A DNA stretch of 42,415 bases. Origin: Candidatus Brocadia sp. (lineage in GTDB: Bacteria; Planctomycetota; Brocadiia; Brocadiales; Brocadiaceae). Shown here piece by piece: positions 27,044-34,918 of the stretch; the first letter of the stretch is position 1, and each line of letters begins with the position of its first letter. Under the pieces are notes generated by a model. It was not told where the DNA came from, ran no database searches, and worked only from the letters and a program-made list of their open reading frames with translations. The stretch covers positions 1 through 42,415 of the forward strand of contig JABWAQ010000017.1 in NCBI GenBank assembly GCA_013360945.1. The letters are read 5' to 3'. A program made the translations under genes and the position numbers.

Positions 27044-27994
27044 TTAGTTCTCGTACGGTCTGAGTTTTATCTCCCACAAATAACTAGCGAGGCTGTCCAG
27101 GTCTTTTTGTAGAAAAAGGGATGGTTCTTTTTCTTTCATACGGTCTACAATACTTTTGCACCGCCGTTTTGAGTACAACAACGAGACATCCGACATCTTT
27201 GACGGATTATGACAAGGCACACAATTATTCATATACACACCTTCCGTAAATTCGACTACATCCTTTTTCCCAATTTCTTTTAATGTTTCGAACTCGGCAA
27301 GCTTTCCTTTATCGATTTCACCCTTTTGATATTTTTTAAACTGGTCGATTATTTTCAGTTCGTCTTCTGTGAATCTTTCTTCTTTTTCCATCTGCATCCT
27401 GTTAAAGGCGTGCAGTATGTCTTCCTCAATCCATTTTTTATGCGAAAATATGTACTCCAGTATATGACACTGCCCACATTTTCTGCTCAAGGTCGCTTCC
27501 ATTCCTTCTTCAGAATGCACTACCGGTTTTGCAAGCTTTTGATTATCTCTATTTAAGGAAATTAACAACTTGGCGTCAGCAGGAGAACTTACTATCATTA
27601 CACCATCAGCCAAAACAATGTAAGGCATAAAACCCAAAAAATTTTTTACCCTCCCTATCTCGATCTCGGCGCCATCTTTGTAATAAAAAATACGATTGCT
27701 TCCATCATCATAAACTACCTCCTTGGGCAATAAATACGTTATCTCTCTGTATCTTTTATGATTGGCAATATTCCTGGCGCCTTCATCAAGCACCAGGTGG
27801 ATGTATACTCTTTTGTCTTTAATAATTAACGATTCCCTGCGTATAATGCTGGCTTTAATATCCATTTCCCGATCCTTTTTTTCTGGAATCCCATTAATAA
27901 TATAGTTCTGGGAAAATACAGAAAAAGGTAATAGCGCAGTAATAAGCAACGGTATTATTGTCGAAAGACAAAAATGAAATTTATGGCTAAACAT
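27044..27994 (-). CDS. Exported diheme c-type cytochrome
   Basis: From ATG 27994 the protein is 316 residues with a signal peptide ending about FSVFSQN. An upstream in-frame start would put charged residues before this signal and is less likely. The N-terminal 150 residues have no recognised domain. Two heme c motifs follow, CGQCH and CVPCH, each about 35-50 residues before a Met-containing helix (RMQMEKEE and RMKEKEPS), so Met may be the distal ligand in both. It should act outside the cytoplasmic membrane (in anammox bacteria possibly the anammoxosome lumen). It leads the amt1-glnK1 group, with a sigma-54-like site upstream. Confidence 0.87.
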   Translation of the reverse strand: MFSHKFHFCLSTIIPLLITALLPFSVFSQNYIINGIPEKKDREMDIKASIIRRESLIIKDKRVYIHLVLDEGARNIANHKRYREITYLLPKEVVYDDGSNRIFYYKDGAEIEIGRVKNFLGFMPYIVLADGVMIVSSPADAKLLISLNRDNQKLAKPVVHSEEGMEATLSRKCGQCHILEYIFSHKKWIEEDILHAFNRMQMEKEERFTEDELKIIDQFKKYQKGEIDKGKLAEFETLKEIGKKDVVEFTEGVYMNNCVPCHNPSKMSDVSLLYSKRRCKSIVDRMKEKEPSLFLQKDLDSLASYLWEIKLRPYEN

Positions 27995-28066
27995 AATTAC
28001 AAGCAGGTTATAAAATTTGACTCGAACGTGGAGGCGTATTGCATAGAAAGTCTTTGTTTTAAATGA

Positions 28067-28081
28067 GCATATTGTGTACCT
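28067..28081 (-). promoter_or_regulatory. Sigma-54-like promoter candidate before the cytochrome/amt1/glnK1 genes
   Basis: Read on the minus strand the site is AGGTACACAATATGC, with GG and GC separated by 10 bases as in -24/-12 promoters. It matches 7 of 11 conserved consensus positions. It is about 73 bp upstream of the cytochrome start codon. Confidence 0.4.
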
Positions 28082-28164
28082 AAATAAATAACAAATAATG
28101 AACAATGTTATAAGAACTTATACAAAAAAATATTACAACTTATTTTAAATCTACCAATATAATT

Positions 28165-28485
28165 TTGCATATTATTTGCTATAGTAATAATAATGGTTTA
28201 TTTAAACCAGTACCATCAAGACAACATGGCTTAACCAAGTACTACCCATTTTATAGTTCGACTAAAAAGGGGTGGCAAAGAAATGAAATTTTCTTAAGAA
28301 AAGATATTAACAGCGTGAAGGGTTTTTCGTATGAACCAAAAAACCAACGCTTTAATTATATAGTAAAAAGATTAAGACTTACGGAGAGAAGCCAGGAGCG
28401 GACAGAAAACTTATTTATTACTGACAAAATTAAAGAGAAAATAAACAAGTCTTTTTTAGAAAGATTTTTTAATTCTTCGCGGTGA
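28165..28485 (+). CDS. Possible small basic hypothetical protein
   Basis: The frame gives 106 residues rich in Lys, Arg and Asn, with no motif I recognise and no ribosome-binding site. It lies in a 540-bp AT-rich gap between the cytochrome promoter region and the convergent end of amt2. The rest of that gap shows nothing else. Confidence 0.27.
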   Translation: MHIICYSNNNGLFKPVPSRQHGLTKYYPFYSSTKKGWQRNEIFLRKDINSVKGFSYEPKNQRFNYIVKRLRLTERSQERTENLFITDKIKEKINKSFLERFFNSSR

Positions 28486-28534
28486 TTATACAATCCATGC
28501 CGGTAATTTTAAGATACTTTTAATACTTTTCAAA

Positions 28535-29980
28535 TCAAATACCTGGGTAACAACTTGTGCCATGTTCGTAAACATCTATACCAGACCGTTCAATGTTAAC
28601 AGGCACACGAAGTCCAAGAAAGCGCTTCATAATAAAAAAGAATAAGAAACCCACAGAAAAACACCATGCTACTAAGCTAACACAGGCAATAAACTGCGCA
28701 AATAATTGCCAGCCAGAACCGGTAATCAGACCTCTTACACCACCATAACTCCCATCAGAAAAGATACCGACAGAAAGTAAACCCCAGAGTCCATTGGCTC
28801 CATGAACTGAAATGGCGCCCACAGGATCATCGACCTTTAATTTGGTTTCTATACTATACAGGGAAATCCTGGTGATTAAACCGGCAATAACTCCTATGAT
28901 AATTGCAGCCCAATGTGGCACATATGCACCTGATGCCGTAATTGCCACACAGCCTGCCAATGCACCATTACAAGCCATAATAATATCCGATTTTTTTGTA
29001 ATGCAAAGCGAGAGGTAAAGAAGGGTAACGGAACCTGCCGCAGCAGATAAAATAGTATTTACTGCTATAATGGATACGCGAAGTTCCGTCACTGCAAGCG
29101 TACTCCCTGCATTAAAGCCAAACCACCCAAAGATTAACGTAAGAGTTCCTATTATGATATAGAGCAGGTTATGTCCATGAATTACATTTGGGCTGCCATC
29201 GGGGTTATATTTTCCATATCGTGGCCCCACCATCCACGCTGCAATAAATGCAATCAAACCACCCATCCCATGGACTACGCCAGAACCGGCAAAATCTCTC
29301 GCTCCAACTCCAAATGGCAGCATTTCCAACCACCCCTTACCCCACATCCAGTGTCCAAATATGGGATAAAGTACACCACAGAGGAAGACACTATGAATTA
29401 TGTGTACATGGAATTTAAATCTCTCCGCCACAGCGCCGGTAACGATGGTACAGGCAGTGGCAGCAAACATAATTTGAAACATCCAAAGCACTGCCGTTGA
29501 TACATCATAGGAATTCCCGATCAACAAAAATCCACTATACCCTATGAATTGATTTCCAGCCGAGAGCCCTGACGATAGTTCTGAACCACCAAACATAAGG
29601 GCAAATCCGATGGACCAAAAAACCAATGCCACGATACAAAAATCTATGAAACACATAGCCAGATAATTGAGTGTATTCTTCTTCTGGACAAAGCCTGCGC
29701 CCAGGAAAGTAAACCCGGCTTGCATATTAAAAACCAAAAAGGCACTGAGCAATGTCCATGCAAAGTTCACTGAAAACTTCAGTCCCTGTATGCTTTCAGA
29801 ATAGGTATTGGCACCACCAGGGTCTCCGGCAAACAGACTATCAGCTAAAGAGACCTGTAACCCACAAAACAGGATGAATATAAAAGTAGGCCTTTTCAAT
29901 TCTGTGCTTTTATGGAAATTGCTGATGTTGCCCTCGGAAAACGGGGCAACATCAGCCAAACAAAAGTGAATTTGCTCCAA
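28535..29980 (-). CDS. amt: Ammonium transporter Amt2
   Basis: This Amt-family channel has conserved pore residues: FQIMFAATA, GHWMW, DFAGSGVVH, FGFNAGST and SVHGANGLWG. The longest frame starts at TTG 29980, but its first 20 codons cross a 13-bp perfect hairpin (29921-29956). A TTG at 29899 gives MKRPTFIFILFCG, a normal signal peptide, and is more likely the start. It groups with Amt3 by the segment after the signal (GDPGGANTYSESIQGLK) and a shared HG(T/S)xCYP C-terminus, and differs from Amt1. It is the last gene of amt3-glnK2-amt2. Confidence 0.93.
   Translation of the reverse strand: MEQIHFCLADVAPFSEGNISNFHKSTELKRPTFIFILFCGLQVSLADSLFAGDPGGANTYSESIQGLKFSVNFAWTLLSAFLVFNMQAGFTFLGAGFVQKKNTLNYLAMCFIDFCIVALVFWSIGFALMFGGSELSSGLSAGNQFIGYSGFLLIGNSYDVSTAVLWMFQIMFAATACTIVTGAVAERFKFHVHIIHSVFLCGVLYPIFGHWMWGKGWLEMLPFGVGARDFAGSGVVHGMGGLIAFIAAWMVGPRYGKYNPDGSPNVIHGHNLLYIIIGTLTLIFGWFGFNAGSTLAVTELRVSIIAVNTILSAAAGSVTLLYLSLCITKKSDIIMACNGALAGCVAITASGAYVPHWAAIIIGVIAGLITRISLYSIETKLKVDDPVGAISVHGANGLWGLLSVGIFSDGSYGGVRGLITGSGWQLFAQFIACVSLVAWCFSVGFLFFFIMKRFLGLRVPVNIERSGIDVYEHGTSCYPGI
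29921..29956. repeat. Perfect 13-bp hairpin between glnK2 and amt2
   Basis: GCTGATGTTGCCC and its exact complement flank 10 bases. On the minus strand no T-run follows, so it is not a standard terminator. It sits in the message just after the glnK2 stop and may affect stability or translation of amt2. Confidence 0.75.
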
Positions 29981-29985
29981 TCAGG

Positions 29986-30324
29986 CTAAACTGCGGCATC
30001 ACCCGACTCTTTTGTGCGAATACGATATATGTTTTCTACATTGAAAACAAATATCTTCCCATCGCCGATACTTCCCGTCTGGGATTCGTTGATGATCGTA
30101 TTAACGATCTTATCCACCTCGTTATCCTTAACAGTGATCTCGATTTTAATCTTTGACAAGAGATCAACCCGGTATCTTCTTCCACGCCATACTTCGCTGA
30201 TACCTTTTTGACTACCGTGTCCTTTCACCTCTGTAACAGTCATTCCCGGATAACCCAATTCCGTCAAGGCATCCCTAACAATATTAAACTTTTCTGGCCT
30301 GATTATTGCTTCTATCTTTTTCAT
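29986..30324 (-). CDS. glnK: PII signal-transduction protein, Tyr51 type
   Basis: The 112-residue PII protein has Gln39 for 2-oxoglutarate and the ATP-site signatures [11 protein letters not shown] and IRTKESG. T-loop position 51 is Tyr (RGRRY), the residue uridylylated in enteric PII; position 46 is Trp. It is a clear paralogue of the PII at 25155. A ribosome-binding site GGAGAA precedes the ATG. It lies between amt3 (53 bp upstream) and amt2, and so probably gates one or both of these channels. Confidence 0.95.
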   Translation of the reverse strand: MKKIEAIIRPEKFNIVRDALTELGYPGMTVTEVKGHGSQKGISEVWRGRRYRVDLLSKIKIEITVKDNEVDKIVNTIINESQTGSIGDGKIFVFNVENIYRIRTKESGDAAV

Positions 30325-30377
30325 AACAATTCTCCATCATTTGAATATCATCAAATACATTTACACACGAATGAGTA

Positions 30378-31940
30378 TTATTTCTTCTTTTTTTCTGGTT
30401 TTACCAATGCATATACCCATCGTCCCAGCTTTTCTGAGTATATCTTTTGCCGAGTCGCATCCTCGCTTATTGCACGTTCAAGCAGGGTTAATTGTTCTCT
30501 GTCTTTTTCCCTCTCTACATTGACCTCTTCCCCTAACGCAATTGGAATAACACTTTCCTCAACGGGATAACATGGAGAGCCATGGATATGCTTATCCAAC
30601 CCTTCGAATTCTACAAGGTCAGACACCCTGAGGTTTAAATGGTATTTTATGATATAAAATAAACCACAACCCCAGGCGAATGCCCAGGCTATTGCTACTA
30701 TTGTTCCAATAAACTGGGCCAGCAGTTGCCACCCCGATCCGGTAATTAACCCACTTACCCCACCATAAGTGCCATCTGCAAAGAAGCCTACTGCAAGCAT
30801 GCCCCAGATGCCGTTTGCAGCATGGACGGACACTGCAACAAGCGGATCATCAATTTTCATTTTCACTTCAACCAGCCAAACAGAGACTCTCATGATAAAG
30901 GCTGCAATTACACCGATTACCACTGCCGCCCATGGCGCCACATAGGCACAAGGCGCTGTAATGGCCACCAAACCCGCAAGCGCACCATTACAGATATATA
31001 GCACATCTATGTAACCTGTCATTCCCCACGTTAAAAAGAGCATTACCGTAGCCCCTGCTGCGGCCGCAATAAAGGTATTGCTTGCAATTACCGCCATACG
31101 CAAGTCTGTTGCGGCAAGAGTACTGCCTGCATTAAATCCGAACCAGCCAAAGGTAAGAATGAAGGTGCCTATTACGACGTATACAAAATTGTGACCAGGA
31201 ATAGGGTTGGGAGACCCGTCAGGATTATATTTCCCTTTCCTTGGACCAAGGATCCATGCCCCTGCAAATGCCAGGATGCCGCCTACCGTATGCACGCAAG
31301 CACAACCAGCGAAGTCTTTTACCCCTGAGCCAATCGGTAGTGTGCTTAGCCAACCTCCACCCCATACCCAATGACCATAAATCGGATAAATTAAGCCGCA
31401 CACAAAGAAACTATACGTTAAATATGCACCAAATTTCAACCTTTCTGCCACGGCGCCCGCAATAATTGTGACCGTTTTGGTGGCAAATACCATCTGGAAG
31501 AGCCAAAACATGATCGTCTGAACGTCATACGACCTCCCCATGAGCATATATCCATCGTTCCCAATCCAGGAAGTGCCGTTCTCAAGTCCTGGTACTAATT
31601 TTGAGCCACCAAACATCAGGGCAAACCCAAAAAAATAAAAAACCATTGCGCCAAACGTAGAATCTATAAGACAATGCGCCATATAACTCAGCATATTCTT
31701 TTGCCTTAAAACTCCGCCTAAGAAGGCAAACCCTGCCTGCATGCTAAATACTAAAAAGGCCCCTAAGAGCGTCCAGATAAAATTGACAGAATATTTCAAT
31801 CCGGCTATACTATCTGAATATGTTGCAGAGCCATTCGGGTCACCGGCATGAGCGATCCCTAAGCCTGATGCAAATACTCCCACGCTTATAAACAGTAACA
31901 ACACGCTCATCATTATTATTTTATCAAGAACAAATTTCAT
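30378..31940 (-). CDS. amt: Ammonium transporter Amt3 with extended C-terminus
   Basis: The 520-residue channel has a signal peptide (ending GLGIAHAG) and the pore residues DFAGCACVH, SVHAANGIWG, FGFNAGST and GHWVW. In the third membrane helix the Phe-gate segment reads FATKTVTI, with Lys155 where AmtB and the two neighbours have uncharged residues. The C-terminal region exceeds Amt2 by nearly 60 residues and is charged (NVEREKDREQLTLLERAI), ending KPEKKKK; it is likely cytoplasmic and could meet PII. It is the first gene of amt3-glnK2-amt2, with GAGGAGAGG before the ATG. Confidence 0.94.
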   Translation of the reverse strand: MKFVLDKIIMMSVLLLFISVGVFASGLGIAHAGDPNGSATYSDSIAGLKYSVNFIWTLLGAFLVFSMQAGFAFLGGVLRQKNMLSYMAHCLIDSTFGAMVFYFFGFALMFGGSKLVPGLENGTSWIGNDGYMLMGRSYDVQTIMFWLFQMVFATKTVTIIAGAVAERLKFGAYLTYSFFVCGLIYPIYGHWVWGGGWLSTLPIGSGVKDFAGCACVHTVGGILAFAGAWILGPRKGKYNPDGSPNPIPGHNFVYVVIGTFILTFGWFGFNAGSTLAATDLRMAVIASNTFIAAAAGATVMLFLTWGMTGYIDVLYICNGALAGLVAITAPCAYVAPWAAVVIGVIAAFIMRVSVWLVEVKMKIDDPLVAVSVHAANGIWGMLAVGFFADGTYGGVSGLITGSGWQLLAQFIGTIVAIAWAFAWGCGLFYIIKYHLNLRVSDLVEFEGLDKHIHGSPCYPVEESVIPIALGEEVNVEREKDREQLTLLERAISEDATRQKIYSEKLGRWVYALVKPEKKKK

Positions 31941-32123
31941 AAATTTAACCCTCTCCTCACAAAATACTACCTTTTATCCAGATTAATTACAACAATATTA
32001 GATAAATTTTTTTATATTTTCCACCCCCCTTTGTTAAATTTTCATGCAAAGACACCCTACTGAAAATGCAAAAATGTTACATCATACAAATAAAATATTT
32101 AATTAAACTTAATTTTAAGGAAC

Positions 32124-32138
32124 GCAATTATTATTCCA
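32124..32138 (-). promoter_or_regulatory. Sigma-54-like promoter candidate for amt3-glnK2-amt2
   Basis: On the minus strand the site reads TGGAATAATAATTGC, with correct GG-N10-GC spacing and TTGC at -12. It matches 8 of 11 conserved positions. It lies about 185 bp before the amt3 start codon. Confidence 0.5.
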
Positions 32139-32140
32139 AT

Positions 32141-32156
32141 AACATCTTACGATGTT
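32141..32156. promoter_or_regulatory. Dyad next to the sigma-54-like site
   Basis: AACATC-TTAC-GATGTT is a perfect dyad 2 bp from the -24 end of the promoter candidate. It may be an operator; activator sites are normally farther away. Confidence 0.3.
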
Positions 32157-32552
32157 TTGTAATGCATTTAACAATATCCTTTATCACTATTTATTTCTTT
32201 TAACAATGAATAGATATAACTTAATTTTTACTCGAAAAAATCCCGAAATCTATTGGATCGGTTAAAACATCGACATTGTGCATTATTCACCACTTCTTAT
32301 CTCTGTTTTTCTTATAATATATTTTTAAAATTGGAGTTATAATATCTTTCTAAGTTACCGTGCCAATTGGTTTTTTTCAACCAAACGAACAATCCCCCTA
32401 TTTATTATTTGCAAAAAACTGCTGTGTTCCTGGTAAAGATGCATTCCCGTTTCTTTTTCAAAGAGACGGCTTAACCAAACCCATCTGACTAAATAATTAC
32501 TATTTTTAAAATTTTCGTTCACAAATAGCTTAATTTTTGGTAAAAATAGAAA

Positions 32553-32630
32553 AGCGTTGGTGTTGGGGAAAAGCCTTGGTAGTGACAAGCTCAGTTTTGG
32601 GCTTATCTGAGCAGCTTCGACACCAACGCT
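32553..32630. terminator. Nested hairpin with T-run just before moxR
   Basis: AGCGTTGGTGT (32553-32563) pairs with its exact complement at 32620-32630. Inside, GCTCAG (32589-32594) pairs with CTGAGC (32607-32612). CTTTTATTT follows on the plus strand and a T-rich run on the minus strand. It ends 18 bp before the moxR start codon. It may be a terminator, an attenuator or part of a small RNA. Confidence 0.55.
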
Positions 32631-32648
32631 CTTTTATTTCGCATTTTT

Positions 32649-33659
32649 ATGACCACCACCGAAATTAGAAAGACAGACCAAGAGGCTATCGAAAAGATAG
32701 TCAACGGACGCCATAAGATAAAAACAGAAATCGCAAAGGTCATCGTTGGACAGGCAGAGGTCATCGATTATCTGCTCATTGCCCTTTTTTGCAAAGGGCA
32801 TTGCCTCTTTGTGGGAGTCCCCGGACTTGCCAAGACACTGCTTGTCAGCACCCTTGCGGACGTCTTAAATCTAAAATTTAACCGTATCCAATTCACCCCC
32901 GATCTTATGCCCGCCGACATTACAGGAACTGATATACTAGAAGAAGATCATGCCTCCGGAAAAAGATTTTTCAAATTTATCAAAGGACCCATCTTTTCCA
33001 ATATCCTCCTTGCTGATGAAATCAACCGCACACCTCCAAAAACACAAGCTGCATTGCTCCAGTCAATGCAAGAGTATAAAGTCACTGCCAGCGGAACTAC
33101 CTATTTGCTTGATCTTCCTTTCATTGTATTCGCCACCCAAAACCCCATCGAGCAGGAGGGCACATATCCGTTGCCAGAGGCGCAACTGGACCGGTTCATG
33201 TTTCAAATAAACGTCCAGTATCCCTCGAAAGAAGAGGAAATTGAAATTGTACGGACCACAACGTCTGCCTTTAAACCAACGGTTGAAAAAGTTTTCAGTC
33301 CTGAAGAGATAACAAATCTTCAAGATCTGGTTACAAGGGTACCTGTGGCCGATTATGTGCTTGAATATGCCATTAGATTGGTCCGGGCATCGAGGCCTAC
33401 GGACTCTGGTGCGCCCGATTTTATAAAAAAATGGATCAGCTGGGGGGCGGGACCCCGCGCCTCACAATACCTCATCCTCGGAAGTAAGGCGCGCGCATTA
33501 CTCGACGGCAGATATGCAGCAACTTGTGACGACGTGCAGGCAATTGCAAAACCTGTTTTACAGCACCGCATCATCACGAACTTCAACGCCGAGGCCGAAG
33601 GGAAGACGTCCCTGCACGTCATTGATCAATTACTTGACATCATAAAAGAACATACGTAA
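32649..33659 (+). CDS. moxR: MoxR-family AAA+ ATPase
   Basis: The 336-residue cytosolic protein has the MoxR Walker A variant GVPGLAKT (about residues 56-63), Walker B ADEINRTPPKTQAALL, and sensor region FATQNPIEQEGTYPLPEAQLDRF. Such ATPases act as chaperones for proteins with von Willebrand A domains. The DUF58 and BatA-like genes that follow fit this pairing. It starts directly after a nested hairpin, so its expression may depend on read-through of that structure. Confidence 0.95.
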   Translation: MTTTEIRKTDQEAIEKIVNGRHKIKTEIAKVIVGQAEVIDYLLIALFCKGHCLFVGVPGLAKTLLVSTLADVLNLKFNRIQFTPDLMPADITGTDILEEDHASGKRFFKFIKGPIFSNILLADEINRTPPKTQAALLQSMQEYKVTASGTTYLLDLPFIVFATQNPIEQEGTYPLPEAQLDRFMFQINVQYPSKEEEIEIVRTTTSAFKPTVEKVFSPEEITNLQDLVTRVPVADYVLEYAIRLVRASRPTDSGAPDFIKKWISWGAGPRASQYLILGSKARALLDGRYAATCDDVQAIAKPVLQHRIITNFNAEAEGKTSLHVIDQLLDIIKEHT

Positions 33660-33726
33660 TAAACACGATTTCAAAAAAACGAAATCTGTCTCTTAACATC
33701 CCCATCAAATTGCTTATGAAAATTGA

Positions 33727-34641
33727 ATGAGTTTTATGACAGAGAATCCTTTTGACCCTATAACACTGTCGAAAATCGCTAATATGGAATTACGTGCAAG
33801 ACTTGTGGTAGACGGAATCTTGTCCGGTATCCATAAAAGCCCTTACAAAGGTTCCAGCATCGAATTCCTCGAACACAAAGAGTATTCCCCAGGCAATGAG
33901 ATAAAACACATTGATTGGAAGGTGCTGGCAAGGACTGATAAATATTACATCAAGGAATTTGAAGAGGAAACGAATCTTAAATGTTACATATTCATCGATA
34001 CCAGCGGATCGATGGGTTATAAATCAACTGGCATCAGCAAGCTTGACTATGCCGCTACCCTTGCGGCTTCACTGGCCTATTTATTGCTAAAACAATCCGA
34101 TCTTGTCGGCCTGATCGCCTTTAGCGATAAAGCGCTCCAATACATACCCCCGCGATCCCGCCTTACCCACTTACATGTCTTACTGAATGCCCTCACGGAA
34201 TTAAAGACAACGGGGAAATCAAATACCGGTGCCGTACTGAACGAATTTGTCGAAAAGATCGGCCGGCGTTCTCTACTCATTATCATATCTGATTTTTTTG
34301 ATGACATGAAAAAAATCGTCCATCAGTTAAAATATTTTCAGTTTAAGAAAAATGAGATTATCTTATTCCACGTCCTTGATCCCTATGAGCTGACATTTCC
34401 ATTCGAGGCGATTACTTTTTTTGAATCTATGGAAGACGACAGGCGCATCCTTGCGGATCCCAAGTCTATAAAAGACCGATACCTTGCCGGGATGAAACAC
34501 TTTCTTGAACAATTCAGGCAATCGTGCTTTGAGAATCACATAGATTACTGGCTCGTTGATTCTTCGACCCCGCTGGATCAGGCTTTAATCAAGTTCCTGA
34601 CCCGGAGGGAAAGCACTTTGCATCCACTCCACAAGGATTGA
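33727..34641 (+). CDS. DUF58 domain protein with von Willebrand A fold
   Basis: The 304-residue cytosolic protein has the DUF58 start SSIEFLEHKEYSPGNEIKHIDWKVLART and then a metal-site DxSxS motif, DTSGSM, from Asp91. This is the usual partner of MoxR ATPases. It starts 67 bp after moxR on the same strand. No catalytic role is established for the family; it probably helps assemble or mature an envelope complex. Confidence 0.93.
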   Translation: MSFMTENPFDPITLSKIANMELRARLVVDGILSGIHKSPYKGSSIEFLEHKEYSPGNEIKHIDWKVLARTDKYYIKEFEEETNLKCYIFIDTSGSMGYKSTGISKLDYAATLAASLAYLLLKQSDLVGLIAFSDKALQYIPPRSRLTHLHVLLNALTELKTTGKSNTGAVLNEFVEKIGRRSLLIIISDFFDDMKKIVHQLKYFQFKKNEIILFHVLDPYELTFPFEAITFFESMEDDRRILADPKSIKDRYLAGMKHFLEQFRQSCFENHIDYWLVDSSTPLDQALIKFLTRRESTLHPLHKD

Positions 34642-34918
34642 CACTTAAAACGCAGGATAACAAATCAATGTTCAAGGTGAGTTCGGGGTTGGAATAAAAA
34701 CTACGATTACTAAAATATATTCTTTTTCATGCTTCCGCAGAAAGGCAGAGGCGAGCTGTACATTTTGATATGGATGTTTCACTTTTAAATACAAATTTTT
34801 ACAACAGTCTGCCACCCCCTTCCCCCCCGCCAGCGAGGGATAGATGGTTGCCCCTCTCGGTGAGGAAGATTAAGGTGGAGGAGCTTTGTTTGAATTCCCT
34901 TAGCATGAAACATTAAAC
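34642..34918. other. Non-coding gap with imperfect inverted repeat
   Basis: The gap between the DUF58 and BatA-like genes contains a C-rich stretch (about 34809-34840) and a partly complementary G-rich stretch (about 34851-34882). They form an imperfect inverted repeat, perhaps another dispersed element. No gene or clear promoter was seen. Confidence 0.4.

Larger units (their letters stand above)
31941..32648. other. Divergent intergenic region, amt3 / moxR
   Basis: This 708-bp AT-rich gap separates the divergent amt3 operon and moxR genes. It holds a sigma-54-like site (32124-32138), a short dyad (32141-32156) and a nested hairpin (32553-32630). A 77-residue minus-strand frame at 32355-32588 has no support. 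Confidence 0.7.

Noticed and set aside
32355-32588. 77-residue minus-strand frame in the amt3/moxR gap
   Set aside because: It begins within the nested hairpin, has no ribosome-binding site and no motif.
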